From: Phycisphaerales bacterium
GTDB lineage: Bacteria > Planctomycetota > Phycisphaerae > Phycisphaerales > UBA1924
NCBI GenBank assembly: GCA_020847535.1
Contig: JADLBU010000084.1
Location: 1 to 64,000, forward strand
Direction: 5' to 3'
Length of the DNA: 64,000 bases
Part shown: positions 17,301 through 25,090 of the stretch, one piece after another
How the letters are laid out: each line of letters begins with the position of its first letter
Numbering within the stretch: position 1 is the first letter of the stretch
Translations under genes and position numbers: made by a program
Notes under the pieces: generated by a model
What the model saw: the letters and a program-made list of their open reading frames with translations, nothing else
Databases searched by the model: none
What the model was told of the DNA's origin: nothing

Positions 17301-18188
17301 GGCACCGGGATCGACCAAGAGCGACCCGCCGGCATTGTTGGCGGAGATGACGGCGTTCAGGCCGTTGAAGAGTGCGGTGGTGTTGTTGCCCAGGTGGCCC
17401 GAGCCCTGAACGGTGTTGTAGTTGGCGAACTGCCAGTCGGGATCGGCTGCGGCCTGGGCGTAGATGACGTTGCCGCCGTGATTGGAGAGATCGAAAACCG
17501 CGCCGTTGAGGACATCGCCGCGCAGCTCGACATTGGCCCCGTAGTACGAGCTGTTCATGCGGACCATGCCATCCCCATCCAGGACGTGGCCGTCGTGATC
17601 GAAGATCAGGGTCGTGCCGTCCAGGATGTTGATCGCCGTATCCCCGGGGGTGCCGAGGTAGCTGGCCGCCGTGCGGATGTAGCCGATCCCGTTGGTCTGC
17701 ATCATGCCGCCGTCGTTAATCTCCAGTTCCCCGCCCTCCAAGGCGCCATTGTTGAGGTAAATGCGGGCGTTGGGCTCGGAGATGGAGATCTTGCGGTCTG
17801 ACTTGAGGGTCGCGCCGCCCTGAACGTAGAAGTTGCCCTGACGTACGTGGCAGAACGAGTCGGGGTGGACAGCGGCGACGTACATCCAGCGGCTGCCGTT
17901 GAGGTTGATGGTCGCATCGGGCGAATCCAGCGTGAGAGCCTCGACAGGGACATCGAAGTCGACGTTGATCGTGTAGTTGCCGCCGGTCTTGTCGATGAGG
18001 GCCACATCGTTAAGGTCGTTCGGGACATTGCTGTCCGACCACATCGCCGGATTGCTCCAGTTGCCGTTGGTGGCCAGCAGCCATGTGATGATGTCAGCGC
18101 GGACCGTCAGGCAGGTGCCCGCCGTCAGGGCGAGCATGCCCGCCATCCGCAGTGCGAGGTGGTTGCGTGAGCCAGTGATGCGTGCCAT
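14316..18188 (-). CDS. giant secreted repeat protein with C-terminal dockerin-like module
   Basis: 1290 aa from ATG 18188 (GGAGG 6 bases upstream), with a signal peptide (LRMAGMLALTAGTCLTVRA). The body is a beta-solenoid-like array: units of about 184 residues repeat, each with SSYYG, then SLSNHGGNYIYG, SGNLGYNQLTLVNN, LVVNPTDAGG, GRLYLDGAGFNN, a GTIHA/FRTA segment, and GYFTQAGNSNAVLTDVTSHAP. In DNA the SSYYG positions fall near 15304, 15855, 16407, 16965 and 17543, i.e. about 552 bp apart and very alike between 15300 and 16900. The C-terminus carries an autotransporter-like 'LGGTGLVDSN ... APGNSPGALTIEGNY' stretch, then two FDGSGFVDLDDFI calcium loops ending ESGC. Probable cell-surface or matrix adhesin. 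It follows the sigma-factor gene by 180 bases on the same strand. Confidence 0.85.
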   Translation of the reverse strand: MARITGSRNHLALRMAGMLALTAGTCLTVRADIITWLLATNGNWSNPAMWSDSNVPNDLNDVALIDKTGGNYTINVDFDVPVEALTLDSPDATINLNGSRWMYVAAVHPDSFCHVRQGNFYVQGGATLKSDRKISISEPNARIYLNNGALEGGELEINDGGMMQTNGIGYIRTAASYLGTPGDTAINILDGTTLIFDHDGHVLDGDGMVRMNSSYYGANVELRGDVLNGAVFDLSNHGGNVIYAQAAADPDWQFANYNTVQGSGHLGNNTTALFNGLNAVISANNAGGSLLVDPGADPMSNSGTMMATNTGTLYLQGGTYETSHPGTATIFADNASRVILNTNAVVKGQVLATIGTGVIDLFESTLTDTIGPYPTHITGWVRILDGHTGSFNGNFDLTGLVQMTSSYYGSTLNLTGDASLYGAGVLSMSNHGGNYIQSIPAHTNTLHNFDCTIVGSGQLGSNTAGVYNYTGGDIQAQGSTGLVINPSDALGARNEGLMRALAGGYLYLDGPGFDNTDGTIRADANGVVLLRTANITGGQFTSAGNGYFTQAGNSHAVLTNVTSHAPVYIPDGHTLRFQTAFTNTNILTMQSSYYGSTFLVQGGDLSLSGGGTISLSNHGGNYIYGVTGDLKLTNEDNLIAGSGNLGYNQLTLVNNATFRAVGSSGLVVNPTDAGGCDNNNLMEAAPGGRLYLDGAGFNNVDGTIHAADTGIVFFRTASITGGQLTADGSGYFTQAGNSNAVLTDVTSHAPVYIPDAHTVRFQNTFVNTDILTMQSSYYGTTFFVQNGDLTLSGGGTISLSNHGANYVYAATGDLKLINQDNLITGSGNFGYNQLTIVNNDTIQAAGNSGLVVNPNDAGGVDNNALMEASPGGRLYLDGPGFDNTDGTIHAADDGIVFLRTAGITGGQLTADGSGYFTQAGNSNAVLTGVTSNAPFYIPDAHTVRFNNTFTNNNAVIMQSSYYGTTFLLDSNTTLTGNGVITLSNHGSNYIYGANGNIVLTNNGNTINGCGNIGHNQLVIVNGPTGKIISDVSGGMNINPSNTGGFTNQGLLHVVGTGIVNLNDGPFTTSGTVIVDAARKLDRTAGDFIQTGGATFANGEIEVDNNNYLLQGGSLGGTGLVDSNVINSAGALAPGNSPGALTIEGNYTQEAGGEMTIEIGGKNPGEFDKLAITGNATLAGVLRLSNFNGYFAEHGEQVTILTTTGSLNGEFDQVIQPISGPRWGVTYLTKSIVLTAHCGSDFDGSGFVDLDDFITFVAAFEEGTDNADFDGSGFVDLDDFIAFVIAFESGC

Positions 18189-18368
18189 GTGAGCCTCCGG
18201 CGGATCCCATCCGCGTGGGAAGCTCGGCCGGCTGTGCACAAACGGCAAGGCTCCCCTGTTCTTCGATGGGACTTGGCGGGGATCCCGGACAGCGGGTGGG
18301 GCTGGAATCGCAAGACCTGATGGGAACTGGGGTTGCGGAGCAGTCGCCCAGGTTGTTATGGGCGGTTT

Positions 18369-18995
18369 TCAGGCCGTCGGGCGCGTGTTTTCGGGCGATC
18401 CAGGGTGGGGTGGCTGCTCCTGGCGGGCGAGGATCGCGAAGGTCTTGCGGAGGCGATCCAGTGCCCGGGTACGGGCCTTTTCGGCGGCATCCCGGGCGAT
18501 CCCCAGGCGGGCGGAGATCTCGTCGATTCCCAGGCCTTCGGAGAGCCAGGTGACGATGTCGCGATCCCTGGGGAGGAGCATCGCCAGGGCGCGGGTCGCC
18601 ATCACGAGTTGTTCCTTGCGGAAGGCAAAGGTGGCGGGTCCGGCCGCGGTGTCGGCGAGCTCCCGGTGCTCGATGCGCTGACCGCCAGCGCTGGTGAATG
18701 TGAGGCGGAGGATCACCCCGGGGTTGCGCTTGTGGGCGAGCCAGTAGTCTCGGCGACCGGAGAGGTAGCGGCGAGCGATCACGGCGAGCCACCCCGCGAA
18801 GGCCTCGGGGCCTTCCCATCGGAACTGGGCGGCGGAGCGGATGGCCTCCTGTGCGATGCCCTGGGAGAGGTCTTCGCTGCTCTCGAAACGCATGAGCACG
18901 ACGCCGGCATCTCGGCGAACGATCGCCTCGATGATGGACCGATGCTCGACCAGGAGGTATTCCAGCGGCGGCTGGGCCGGGTTGGCTCCGCTCAT
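18369..18995 (-). CDS. ECF-type RNA polymerase sigma factor
   Basis: 208 aa from ATG 18995 (GGAAGGGA 5 bases upstream). Region 2 is seen at about residues 30-80 (SSEDLSQGIAQEAIRSAAQF, FAGWLAVIARRYL) and region 4 at about 135-190 (LLPRDRDIVTWLSEGLGIDE, ISARLGIARDAAEKARTRAL), with a helix-turn-helix. The start overlaps the stop of the kinase gene by 4 bases (ATGA), so translation is coupled and the two proteins are likely made together. In planctomycetes sigma factors of this kind often sit beside Ser/Thr kinases, suggesting control by phosphorylation. The large repeat protein downstream is a candidate target or co-operonic product. Confidence 0.85.
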   Translation of the reverse strand: MSGANPAQPPLEYLLVEHRSIIEAIVRRDAGVVLMRFESSEDLSQGIAQEAIRSAAQFRWEGPEAFAGWLAVIARRYLSGRRDYWLAHKRNPGVILRLTFTSAGGQRIEHRELADTAAGPATFAFRKEQLVMATRALAMLLPRDRDIVTWLSEGLGIDEISARLGIARDAAEKARTRALDRLRKTFAILARQEQPPHPGSPENTRPTA

Positions 18996-21900
18996 GGGAT
19001 TCCCTTCCCGTGGCGCATCACAAGTCGGAAGCCGACGAAGCCGATGTCGCGCTCCGGGAGCATGCCGTTGCCCCCGTAGGCCATGAACTGGATCACCTCT
19101 CCGGTCGCCCATGATCCGCCGCTGTGGCGATAGTGCGGCTGTCCTTCCTGCCAGTAGGACCTGGTCCACTCGGAGACGCTGCCGGAAATGTCGAAGACGC
19201 CCGTGGGTGATTCATCGATCGGGTAGCTCATGACGGGCTCTGGCCATGGCTTGGGGCGCGCGAAGCATGAGGCGCTCCACTTGGCGTTGAAGCGATCTCC
19301 GTAGACAAAGAGCGTGGCGTGCTTGGTGCCGAACGCTTCGAGCCATTCCTCGAGCGAGGGGAGCATGAAGGTGACATCCTGCCCAGCGGCTTGCGCCCTT
19401 GCCGTGCGCCATTTCGCGTAGGCGGCCGCATCGTGCCATGAGACATGCAGGGCGGGCCAGTCCCATTCCCATGTCTGGGGGAGCAGGAACCGACCCTGAG
19501 CGTCTTTCTGGCCGAGGGCTTCCTCTCCGTTGTGGGGGTAGCGGATCGGCGTGGGAGATGCGGCGATCTCATGGAGAGTCTGGGGATCATTGAGAAACTC
19601 GAAGTACTCCCTGAAGGTGATCTCCCGCTCCATGATGCAGAAGTCGTCGTAGGTGAGAGCCGCCGGATCGAGCGTCAGATCCCCGATCGGAGCGCCGATG
19701 ATGCGGACGAAACCCTCGGGGGTGTCGCCCTGCCTGTGCAGTGACAGCGTGCGGGTCTGCTTGCTTCCGCGTGACAACTGCAAGATCAGGCGCTGAGGCT
19801 CCATGCCGGGGGCGGTGGCGATCACGACGTAGTTGCCGGGCTCGAGTTGCAAACTGCGGGCCTGGTCGTGCGTGACAATCGATTCGGGGCATGCGATCGC
19901 GGGCGCTGCGGTGGTACGCACGGAGAGGCCGGCGGGCAGATTCGATCCCCTGAGGGTTCCGTCGCTCCAGTAGAGCGCGGGGACAGCACCGCTTTCGGCG
20001 AGCATGCGGGCGTTGCCGATCTGGAGTCCGGCCGCGGCGAGGCTGGTGGCGGCGATGATGACTTCCTTGCCATCGGCGATGAATGTGAAGCGCCGAGGCT
20101 GGGGATCGGGTGGATCGGCTAGCAGCGGCGAAACGTCGTACATGTCGGCAAGCGGCGTGTCATCGACCGCGCGGAGGCGAGCGCCGCGGGGGAGATCTCC
20201 GGCGGCCGAGAGCAGGAAGAGCGAGCCGCGGATGGGCTGAGAGCAGATCTCAACGATGTGGCCTTCGGGCCGCAGATCTCCCGCGCCGGTCGAGATGCGC
20301 AGGCCCCAGGATCCAGGCGGCGTCTGCGCCGGCCAGCCGCGCAGGGGCACGAGCACAAGCCGGCGCTCACCGTTTCCCCTGATATCCGAGTCGTAGACGC
20401 GGCGGAAGACATCGATGCGGGCCGTGGGGGTGTTGCACTCAAGGGTGATGGTGGTGCTGCCGCGGAGCTCATCGGCGAGCACTCCGGCAGGGTCGTGCCG
20501 CAGGACCAGGTCCCGGTACATGGAGCGATCCATCGAGTCGGTGACCTCGCTCTCGAGGTATCGCTGGAGATAGGCGCGGGCGCGGAGGAGCTCTGCCTGA
20601 TCTGTGGGAATGCCGTAGCGCTCGGCCTGGCTTGCCAGATCCAGCACGCGATAGAACATCTCCTCGCGCTCCCGGCGCGTGCGGAGGATGCCCGCGTGGA
20701 CTGCATCGACGGCGGCATCCTCGGCGGGAGGGTGATACCCGGCGAACCGGTTGCGGTTCAGGATCTCGAAGTTCAGCTCCGCGGCGTGGGTGGTCTCGCG
20801 CATCGAGCCGTACTTGTCCACCAGGCCGATGCCTTCGGTGATCAGGGCGCGGGCCTGGATCGCCCGCTGCCTCTTGTTCTGGATCGCCTGGGCCGTCGCA
20901 AGGCCGCCGCCGATCAGGATCGCCGCCATGCCGGTCGCGATCGCCGTCGCCAGGGATCTCCGACGACGGGCCCAGCGCGAGGCCCGCTCGATCACTCCGT
21001 GCGGGCGGGCGTTGACCGGGCGCAGTTCAAGGATCGCTTCGAGGTCGTCCGCGAGCAACGCAGCGCTCTGATATCGCCGGGCCGGGGTCTTCTCGATCGC
21101 CCGCATCACGACCGTGTCCACATCACGTGGAATCGAGCGGTCGGATCGCCTGGGCGAGGGTGGATCGACGGTGAGGATCGCGTGGAGGACCTGCTCGAGC
21201 GTACGGCCCGTGAACGGCATGCGGCCTGTGATGCATTCATAGAGGACCAGGCCCAGGGAATAGACATCCGAACGGGCATCGACTTCTCCGCCGTGGGCGG
21301 CGACCTGCTCGGGTGCCGCGTAGAAGGGAGATCCGACGAAAGTCTCGGTCAGGGTGGGGACGGCGGCATCGAGTTCTCGGGCGATCCCGAAATCCAGGAG
21401 GAGGGCGCGGTCGTCGGTGCTGATACGGATGTTGGAGGGTTTGACATCGCGGTGGATGATGCCGTGCTCGTGAGCGCTGGCGAGCGCGCGGGCGATCTGG
21501 GCGCACCAACGGACCGCCCGCTGGACCGAGATGGACTCGGCCTGGTCAACGGCGGCCTTGAGAACTTCATCGAGGCCGCGGCCCTCGACGTACTCCATGG
21601 CGATGTAGCGGGCCCCGCGATGCTCCCCGACGGCGATCACGCGGACGATGTGGGGGTGGTTGAGTTTCGCGGCGGCGAGCGCTTCGCGTTCGAATCGGAT
21701 CGCCGCGGCTGCGGATGATGCGGCCTCTGCCCGCAGGAGCTTGACGGCGACCTGCCGGCGGAGGGACACCTGCTCGGCGAGGAATACCACGCCCATGCCG
21801 CCCTCTCCGAGGCGCTCGATAAGACGGAAATCGCCCATGACATCGGAGGATTTGGCGCGGCGATCCCCGGTGCCCGTGGCGAACGGCTCCGTGGTGGCGG

Positions 21901-22108
21901 TGGGGGCGGAGCCCGGTCCGGCATCGGGACCGGGCGCCGGCGCACCGCGCTTGGTGTATTCCTCATAGACAGCGCGCAGGGCCTCGGCGAGGGAAGGATC
22001 GCTGATCCCTTCACGGCTCAGGAAGAGATTGGGCGGCTCAGCGCTGCCGGCCATGGCAGCGTCGAGGTAACGGTCGTAGAGATGCTCGACCGACGGATCC
22101 ACGGACAT
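18992..22108 (-). CDS. transmembrane Ser/Thr protein kinase with C-terminal FGE-sulfatase (SUMF1) domain
   Basis: 1038 aa from ATG 22108 (GGAGGG 4 bases upstream). It starts with a short acidic N-terminus typical of kinases in sigma-factor pairs (MSVDPSVEHLYDRYL). The kinase domain is at about 93-370: glycine loop LGEGGMGVVF, Lys123 in VAVKLLR, HRDVKPSN loop, DFGIARE, and SLGLVLYECITGRMPF. A membrane segment follows at about 395-415 (ATGMAAILIGGGLATAQ). A middle extracytoplasmic region of about 380 residues contains PEGA-like text (ARIDVFRRVYDSD, GNYVVIATAPGMEPQ). The last 230 residues form a formylglycine-generating-enzyme-like domain (REITFREYFEFLND, ALHVSWHDAAAYAKW, FDISGSVSEWTRSYW, GFRLVM). 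FGE-like domains without the catalytic Cys pair often act as sensors; I do not see a clear Cys pair. Confidence 0.92.
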   Translation of the reverse strand: MSVDPSVEHLYDRYLDAAMAGSAEPPNLFLSREGISDPSLAEALRAVYEEYTKRGAPAPGPDAGPGSAPTATTEPFATGTGDRRAKSSDVMGDFRLIERLGEGGMGVVFLAEQVSLRRQVAVKLLRAEAASSAAAAIRFEREALAAAKLNHPHIVRVIAVGEHRGARYIAMEYVEGRGLDEVLKAAVDQAESISVQRAVRWCAQIARALASAHEHGIIHRDVKPSNIRISTDDRALLLDFGIARELDAAVPTLTETFVGSPFYAAPEQVAAHGGEVDARSDVYSLGLVLYECITGRMPFTGRTLEQVLHAILTVDPPSPRRSDRSIPRDVDTVVMRAIEKTPARRYQSAALLADDLEAILELRPVNARPHGVIERASRWARRRRSLATAIATGMAAILIGGGLATAQAIQNKRQRAIQARALITEGIGLVDKYGSMRETTHAAELNFEILNRNRFAGYHPPAEDAAVDAVHAGILRTRREREEMFYRVLDLASQAERYGIPTDQAELLRARAYLQRYLESEVTDSMDRSMYRDLVLRHDPAGVLADELRGSTTITLECNTPTARIDVFRRVYDSDIRGNGERRLVLVPLRGWPAQTPPGSWGLRISTGAGDLRPEGHIVEICSQPIRGSLFLLSAAGDLPRGARLRAVDDTPLADMYDVSPLLADPPDPQPRRFTFIADGKEVIIAATSLAAAGLQIGNARMLAESGAVPALYWSDGTLRGSNLPAGLSVRTTAAPAIACPESIVTHDQARSLQLEPGNYVVIATAPGMEPQRLILQLSRGSKQTRTLSLHRQGDTPEGFVRIIGAPIGDLTLDPAALTYDDFCIMEREITFREYFEFLNDPQTLHEIAASPTPIRYPHNGEEALGQKDAQGRFLLPQTWEWDWPALHVSWHDAAAYAKWRTARAQAAGQDVTFMLPSLEEWLEAFGTKHATLFVYGDRFNAKWSASCFARPKPWPEPVMSYPIDESPTGVFDISGSVSEWTRSYWQEGQPHYRHSGGSWATGEVIQFMAYGGNGMLPERDIGFVGFRLVMRHGKGIP

Positions 22109-22193
22109 CCTGCCCTCCGGGCCGGTGCGGGGGTGCGGGGGTGGGGGGTGGGGGGCGGGGGGAAGCATCCGGCAACCCCCGCGGCCGCTGGAT

Positions 22194-23186
22194 TCAGGAT
22201 ACCGGGATCGGGCCGATTGCAGAAGACTTCGGGAGCCTCGCGGAGGGAGAATTTCGCCCTCCGGGGACTGCGGCGAGCAGGTCCTGGGTGTAGGGGATCT
22301 GGGGGTGCAGGAGCACTTGATCCCTTGGCCCAGATTCGACGATCCTGCCCTGGCGCATGACGGCGATCCTGGAGCAGATATGGGAGACGACGCCCATGTC
22401 GTGGCTGATGAAGAGGTAGGAGAGCTTCCGCTCGGCCTGGAGGTCCATCAGCAGGTTGATGATCTGGGCCTGGATGGAGACATCCAGAGCGCTGGTGGGC
22501 TCATCGCAGACGATCAGGGAGGGTTCGAGGGCCAGGGCGCGGGCGATCGCGATCCGTTGCTTCTGTCCGCCGGAGAACTCGTGGGGGTATCGGCCAGCGC
22601 TGGACCAGGGAAGACCGCACCGATCCATCAGTTCTCGGACGCGGCGGGTGATGTCGCCAGCGCTGCGGCAGATCCCGTGAATGCGGAGGGGCTCGGCGAG
22701 GATCTCGATCACCCGCATGCGCGGGTTCAGGGAGCCGCCGGGATCCTGGAAGATGATCTGGGCTTGCCGGCGCCAGAGGCGCAGCTGGGAGTGGGTCATC
22801 GCCATGACATCCCGGCCGGAGAACCGGACATGGCCGGAGGTCGCGGGGATCAGCCGGAGGATCGCCCGGCCGACGGTGGTCTTGCCAGACCCCGATTCGC
22901 CCACCAGACCGAGCGTTTCGCCGGCGGAGAGCTCAAAGGAAATGCGATCGACGGCTGAGATCCGAGACTTGGTGAAGCCGAGCGGGCCGGATCGGATGGG
23001 GAATTCGACGATGAGATCGTGGACCTGCAGGAGCGGCTCCGGGGAGGTTGTCCCGGTGAAGTCCGGCGGGCTAATCGGGGCTGTCGCGGCAGGGGCAGGC
23101 ATTTGAGTGAGCCAATGTACACCCGCCGGTTCCGGCTGGCCGCTCCCGAGGGGCAGCCCGGGATGGGGGTCAAAGATCGCTGTCAT
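22194..23186 (-). CDS. oligopeptide/dipeptide-type ABC transporter ATP-binding protein
   Basis: 330 aa. ABC ATPase of the OppF/DppF group: Walker A GESGSGKTT, Q-loop IFQDPGGSLNPRM, signature EFSGGQKQRIAIARALAL, Walker B LIVCDEPTSALD, H-loop FISHDMG, and the oligopeptide C-terminal extension (LHPQIPYTQDLLAAVPG). It would energise import of peptides or similar solutes together with a partner ATPase and two permeases, none of which are in the window, so it is either an orphan or the partners lie elsewhere. The first ~28 residues are Pro-rich, and an internal ATG at 23102 is an alternative start. No strong ribosome site is seen at either. Confidence 0.9.
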   Translation of the reverse strand: MTAIFDPHPGLPLGSGQPEPAGVHWLTQMPAPAATAPISPPDFTGTTSPEPLLQVHDLIVEFPIRSGPLGFTKSRISAVDRISFELSAGETLGLVGESGSGKTTVGRAILRLIPATSGHVRFSGRDVMAMTHSQLRLWRRQAQIIFQDPGGSLNPRMRVIEILAEPLRIHGICRSAGDITRRVRELMDRCGLPWSSAGRYPHEFSGGQKQRIAIARALALEPSLIVCDEPTSALDVSIQAQIINLLMDLQAERKLSYLFISHDMGVVSHICSRIAVMRQGRIVESGPRDQVLLHPQIPYTQDLLAAVPGGRNSPSARLPKSSAIGPIPVS

Positions 23187-23449
23187 GTCTGGCGAGTTCT
23201 GGAAGTGAGGGTTCTCGCGGAGATGAACCCGAGCCGTGCAAGGTCAGAAGGCCCAAAGAGAGGGATCACTGCTCTGTGGAAGGTGTGGTGCCGATGGTGT
23301 GGACGTTGTGGCGCCGGGGTGCGCCCTGGAGGAGGGCTGAATCGGTGCCTGAAACCGCCTTCTCTTGACGCCCCCCGACCTCCGGCTACCCTTTCCACCT
23401 TGGCGGCGAGCCGAATCGCCTCCGAACGAGCATGATGCGGGTCGTGCCC

Positions 23450-23522
23450 GGGCAGATAGCTCAATTGGTAGAGCATGGCATTGAAAATGCCAGGGTTCCC
23501 GGTTCAAGTCCGGGTCTGCCCA
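23450..23522 (+). tRNA. tRNA-Phe (anticodon GAA)
   Basis: A 73-base cloverleaf: acceptor GGGCAGA/TCTGCCC with discriminator A, D arm AGCTCAATTGGTAGAGC, anticodon arm TGGCATTGAAAATGCCA with GAA at 23483-23485, and T arm CCGGTTCAAGTCCGG. The CCA end is not encoded. A terminator follows about 50 bases downstream. Confidence 0.97.
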
Positions 23523-23570
23523 CTTGGTCAGATTTCACGGGATCACACGAGATCCCAAGTGATTCCAAAG

Positions 23571-23594
23571 CCCCTGTGTCTGCAGGGGTTTTTT
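23571..23594 (+). terminator. terminator behind tRNA-Phe
   Basis: A 6-bp stem CCCCTG/CAGGGG, 6-base loop and TTTTTT. It is on the plus strand 48 bases after the tRNA. On the minus strand it lies within the spacer beyond the outer-membrane protein gene. Confidence 0.8.
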
Positions 23595-23734
23595 CATTGG
23601 TCTGGTTCTCGGTGTGATCGCCCGGGCGCGTCTGTGTTTCCGGATTTTTGCCGGGTTTGATGCCCGTTCGAGCCCCTCGGATCGACGAAGCGCTCTTTCC
23701 CCGGACAAGACGCAGGACCAATGTCCAGAGGGGG

Positions 23735-24691
23735 TCAGAACGAGAAGGTCGCGCGCAGTCCAAGGATCGGCCCGTGCGTAACCATGTCCCACACGAACTC
23801 ATCCTCGGAATAATCCTGCCCGAGCGCTCGGTACCCGCCGAAGAGCGACAGCGTCCACTTCTCGAGCTGCCAGCGGTATCCCACCGCCAGAACCGTCTGC
23901 CAGGAGAACTGCGAACCCTGCACACCGAAGCCGCCGATATCGCCGCGTGCGATGATCTCCCAGCGCTCCCCAAGAGCGAACCCGGCGCGGGCGCCCACCA
24001 GGGGCTCAACCCAGTCTTTCCCGGCACTGATGCCACGCGGCACCCCGCCTTCCAGCGTGATGCCGTTGGGTAGCGTGATCGTCTCTTCCACGGTCACATT
24101 CTGGTCCAACTCAAGATCCGTGTACCGAAAGCCGGCGAACCCGTCGAGGGCGATCCCGACGGATTTGTCAGCGCCGATGCGCTTCTCAAGGAAGCGGTAG
24201 CCGGCGAACCCCTCGAACCACACAGAGTCGAGGTCGATGGTTGCATCTGCGGCGATCTCGACATCTCCCCCGCCAGTCGTGCCGTGAACCCTGGCGCGGT
24301 CACCGGAGAACTGCGCGGTGGTGTAGGTGCCGTTGAGCTGGAACACCCACCGGTTGACTTCCAGATCGACCGCGCCCATGAGGCCGAACACGCTGTCGGA
24401 CTTGTCGACCAGGTCGAGGAAGGACTCGTCGATGTCGAATTCCAGGCCTTTGGCGCCGGTCGATCCGGTATAGCTGGTCAGCCAGATATATGGCTGAAAA
24501 GAGAGCTTCAGGTCGCCGGGCTGCGGCGATGCCGGCGGCGCCTCGGCGGAGGTCGGCTGTTGGGCCTGCCAGACCAGGCTGGGTGATGCACCTGCTGTGG
24601 AAGCCGGATCGGCTGTTTGCGCCTGCGCGATGATGGGGAAGCTCCCGGAGATCGCCAGCATCAACCGCACCCGGCGAGCGTGCCGGGACAT
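23735..24691 (-). CDS. predicted outer-membrane beta-barrel protein
   Basis: 318 aa from ATG 24691 (GAGAGG 4 bases upstream). A signal peptide precedes the Pro/Ala-rich linker (LMLAISGSFPIIAQAQ, then APPASPQPGDL). From about residue 60 the sequence alternates in the way of amphipathic beta strands: FQPYIWLTSYTGSTGAKG, WVFQLNGTYTTAQFSG, VWFEGFAGYRFLEKR, LDGFAGFRYTDLEL, VLAVGYRWQLEKW, SLFGGYRALG. It ends with a terminal phenylalanine (LRATFSF), the usual signal for outer-membrane assembly. Similar porin-like proteins of unknown cargo are known in Gram-negative bacteria. It lies downstream of lysK, separated by 399 bases, so it is probably an independent unit. Confidence 0.8.
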   Translation of the reverse strand: MSRHARRVRLMLAISGSFPIIAQAQTADPASTAGASPSLVWQAQQPTSAEAPPASPQPGDLKLSFQPYIWLTSYTGSTGAKGLEFDIDESFLDLVDKSDSVFGLMGAVDLEVNRWVFQLNGTYTTAQFSGDRARVHGTTGGGDVEIAADATIDLDSVWFEGFAGYRFLEKRIGADKSVGIALDGFAGFRYTDLELDQNVTVEETITLPNGITLEGGVPRGISAGKDWVEPLVGARAGFALGERWEIIARGDIGGFGVQGSQFSWQTVLAVGYRWQLEKWTLSLFGGYRALGQDYSEDEFVWDMVTHGPILGLRATFSF

Positions 24692-25090
24692 GCAACCTCT
24701 CGATCGCGCGACCGAACATCCGCATGGAAGTTCGAGTGGTCCGTGTGGCTGTGTGTGATGGCGCATGAATCTGGCTCCTCACGGTGTCGTTGTCTGCTGT
24801 CTCGAAACCTGTATCCCGACCCTGTCGCTTCCGCATCATGGCAAAGCTGGCACCCACATGTCGGCCAGCATCGTGCCTTCCGCTGCACTTGACGCCGGCC
24901 CATCATAATCCGGACTCATCGCTCGTGTATGGCCGACCACCTCCAAAATCTCCCCGGGCATGCGGTCTCGCGTTCAAAGCCAGCACGCAGACAGCGCAGC
25001 TGGGGCAGTTGCTCCGAGGGCCTTGACGCGATGGAGCGAACGGGCGAGGCGGCCGAATGGGGCACTGGCGCGTGCGAGCAGCATGGCGCC
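24692..25090. other. intergenic region without a recognisable gene
   Basis: This 399-base spacer separates two minus-strand genes. I find no terminator for the lysine operon and no convincing promoter for the beta-barrel gene. The best -10 candidate on the minus strand is TATGAT near 24905-24911, without a good -35. Open frames here have no coding character. Confidence 0.45.

Noticed and set aside
14481-17801. Open frame of over 1100 codons on the plus strand opposite the giant repeat gene
   Set aside because: It mirrors the repeats of the true minus-strand gene, has no signal, ribosome site or recognised domain, and arises from GC-rich codon bias.
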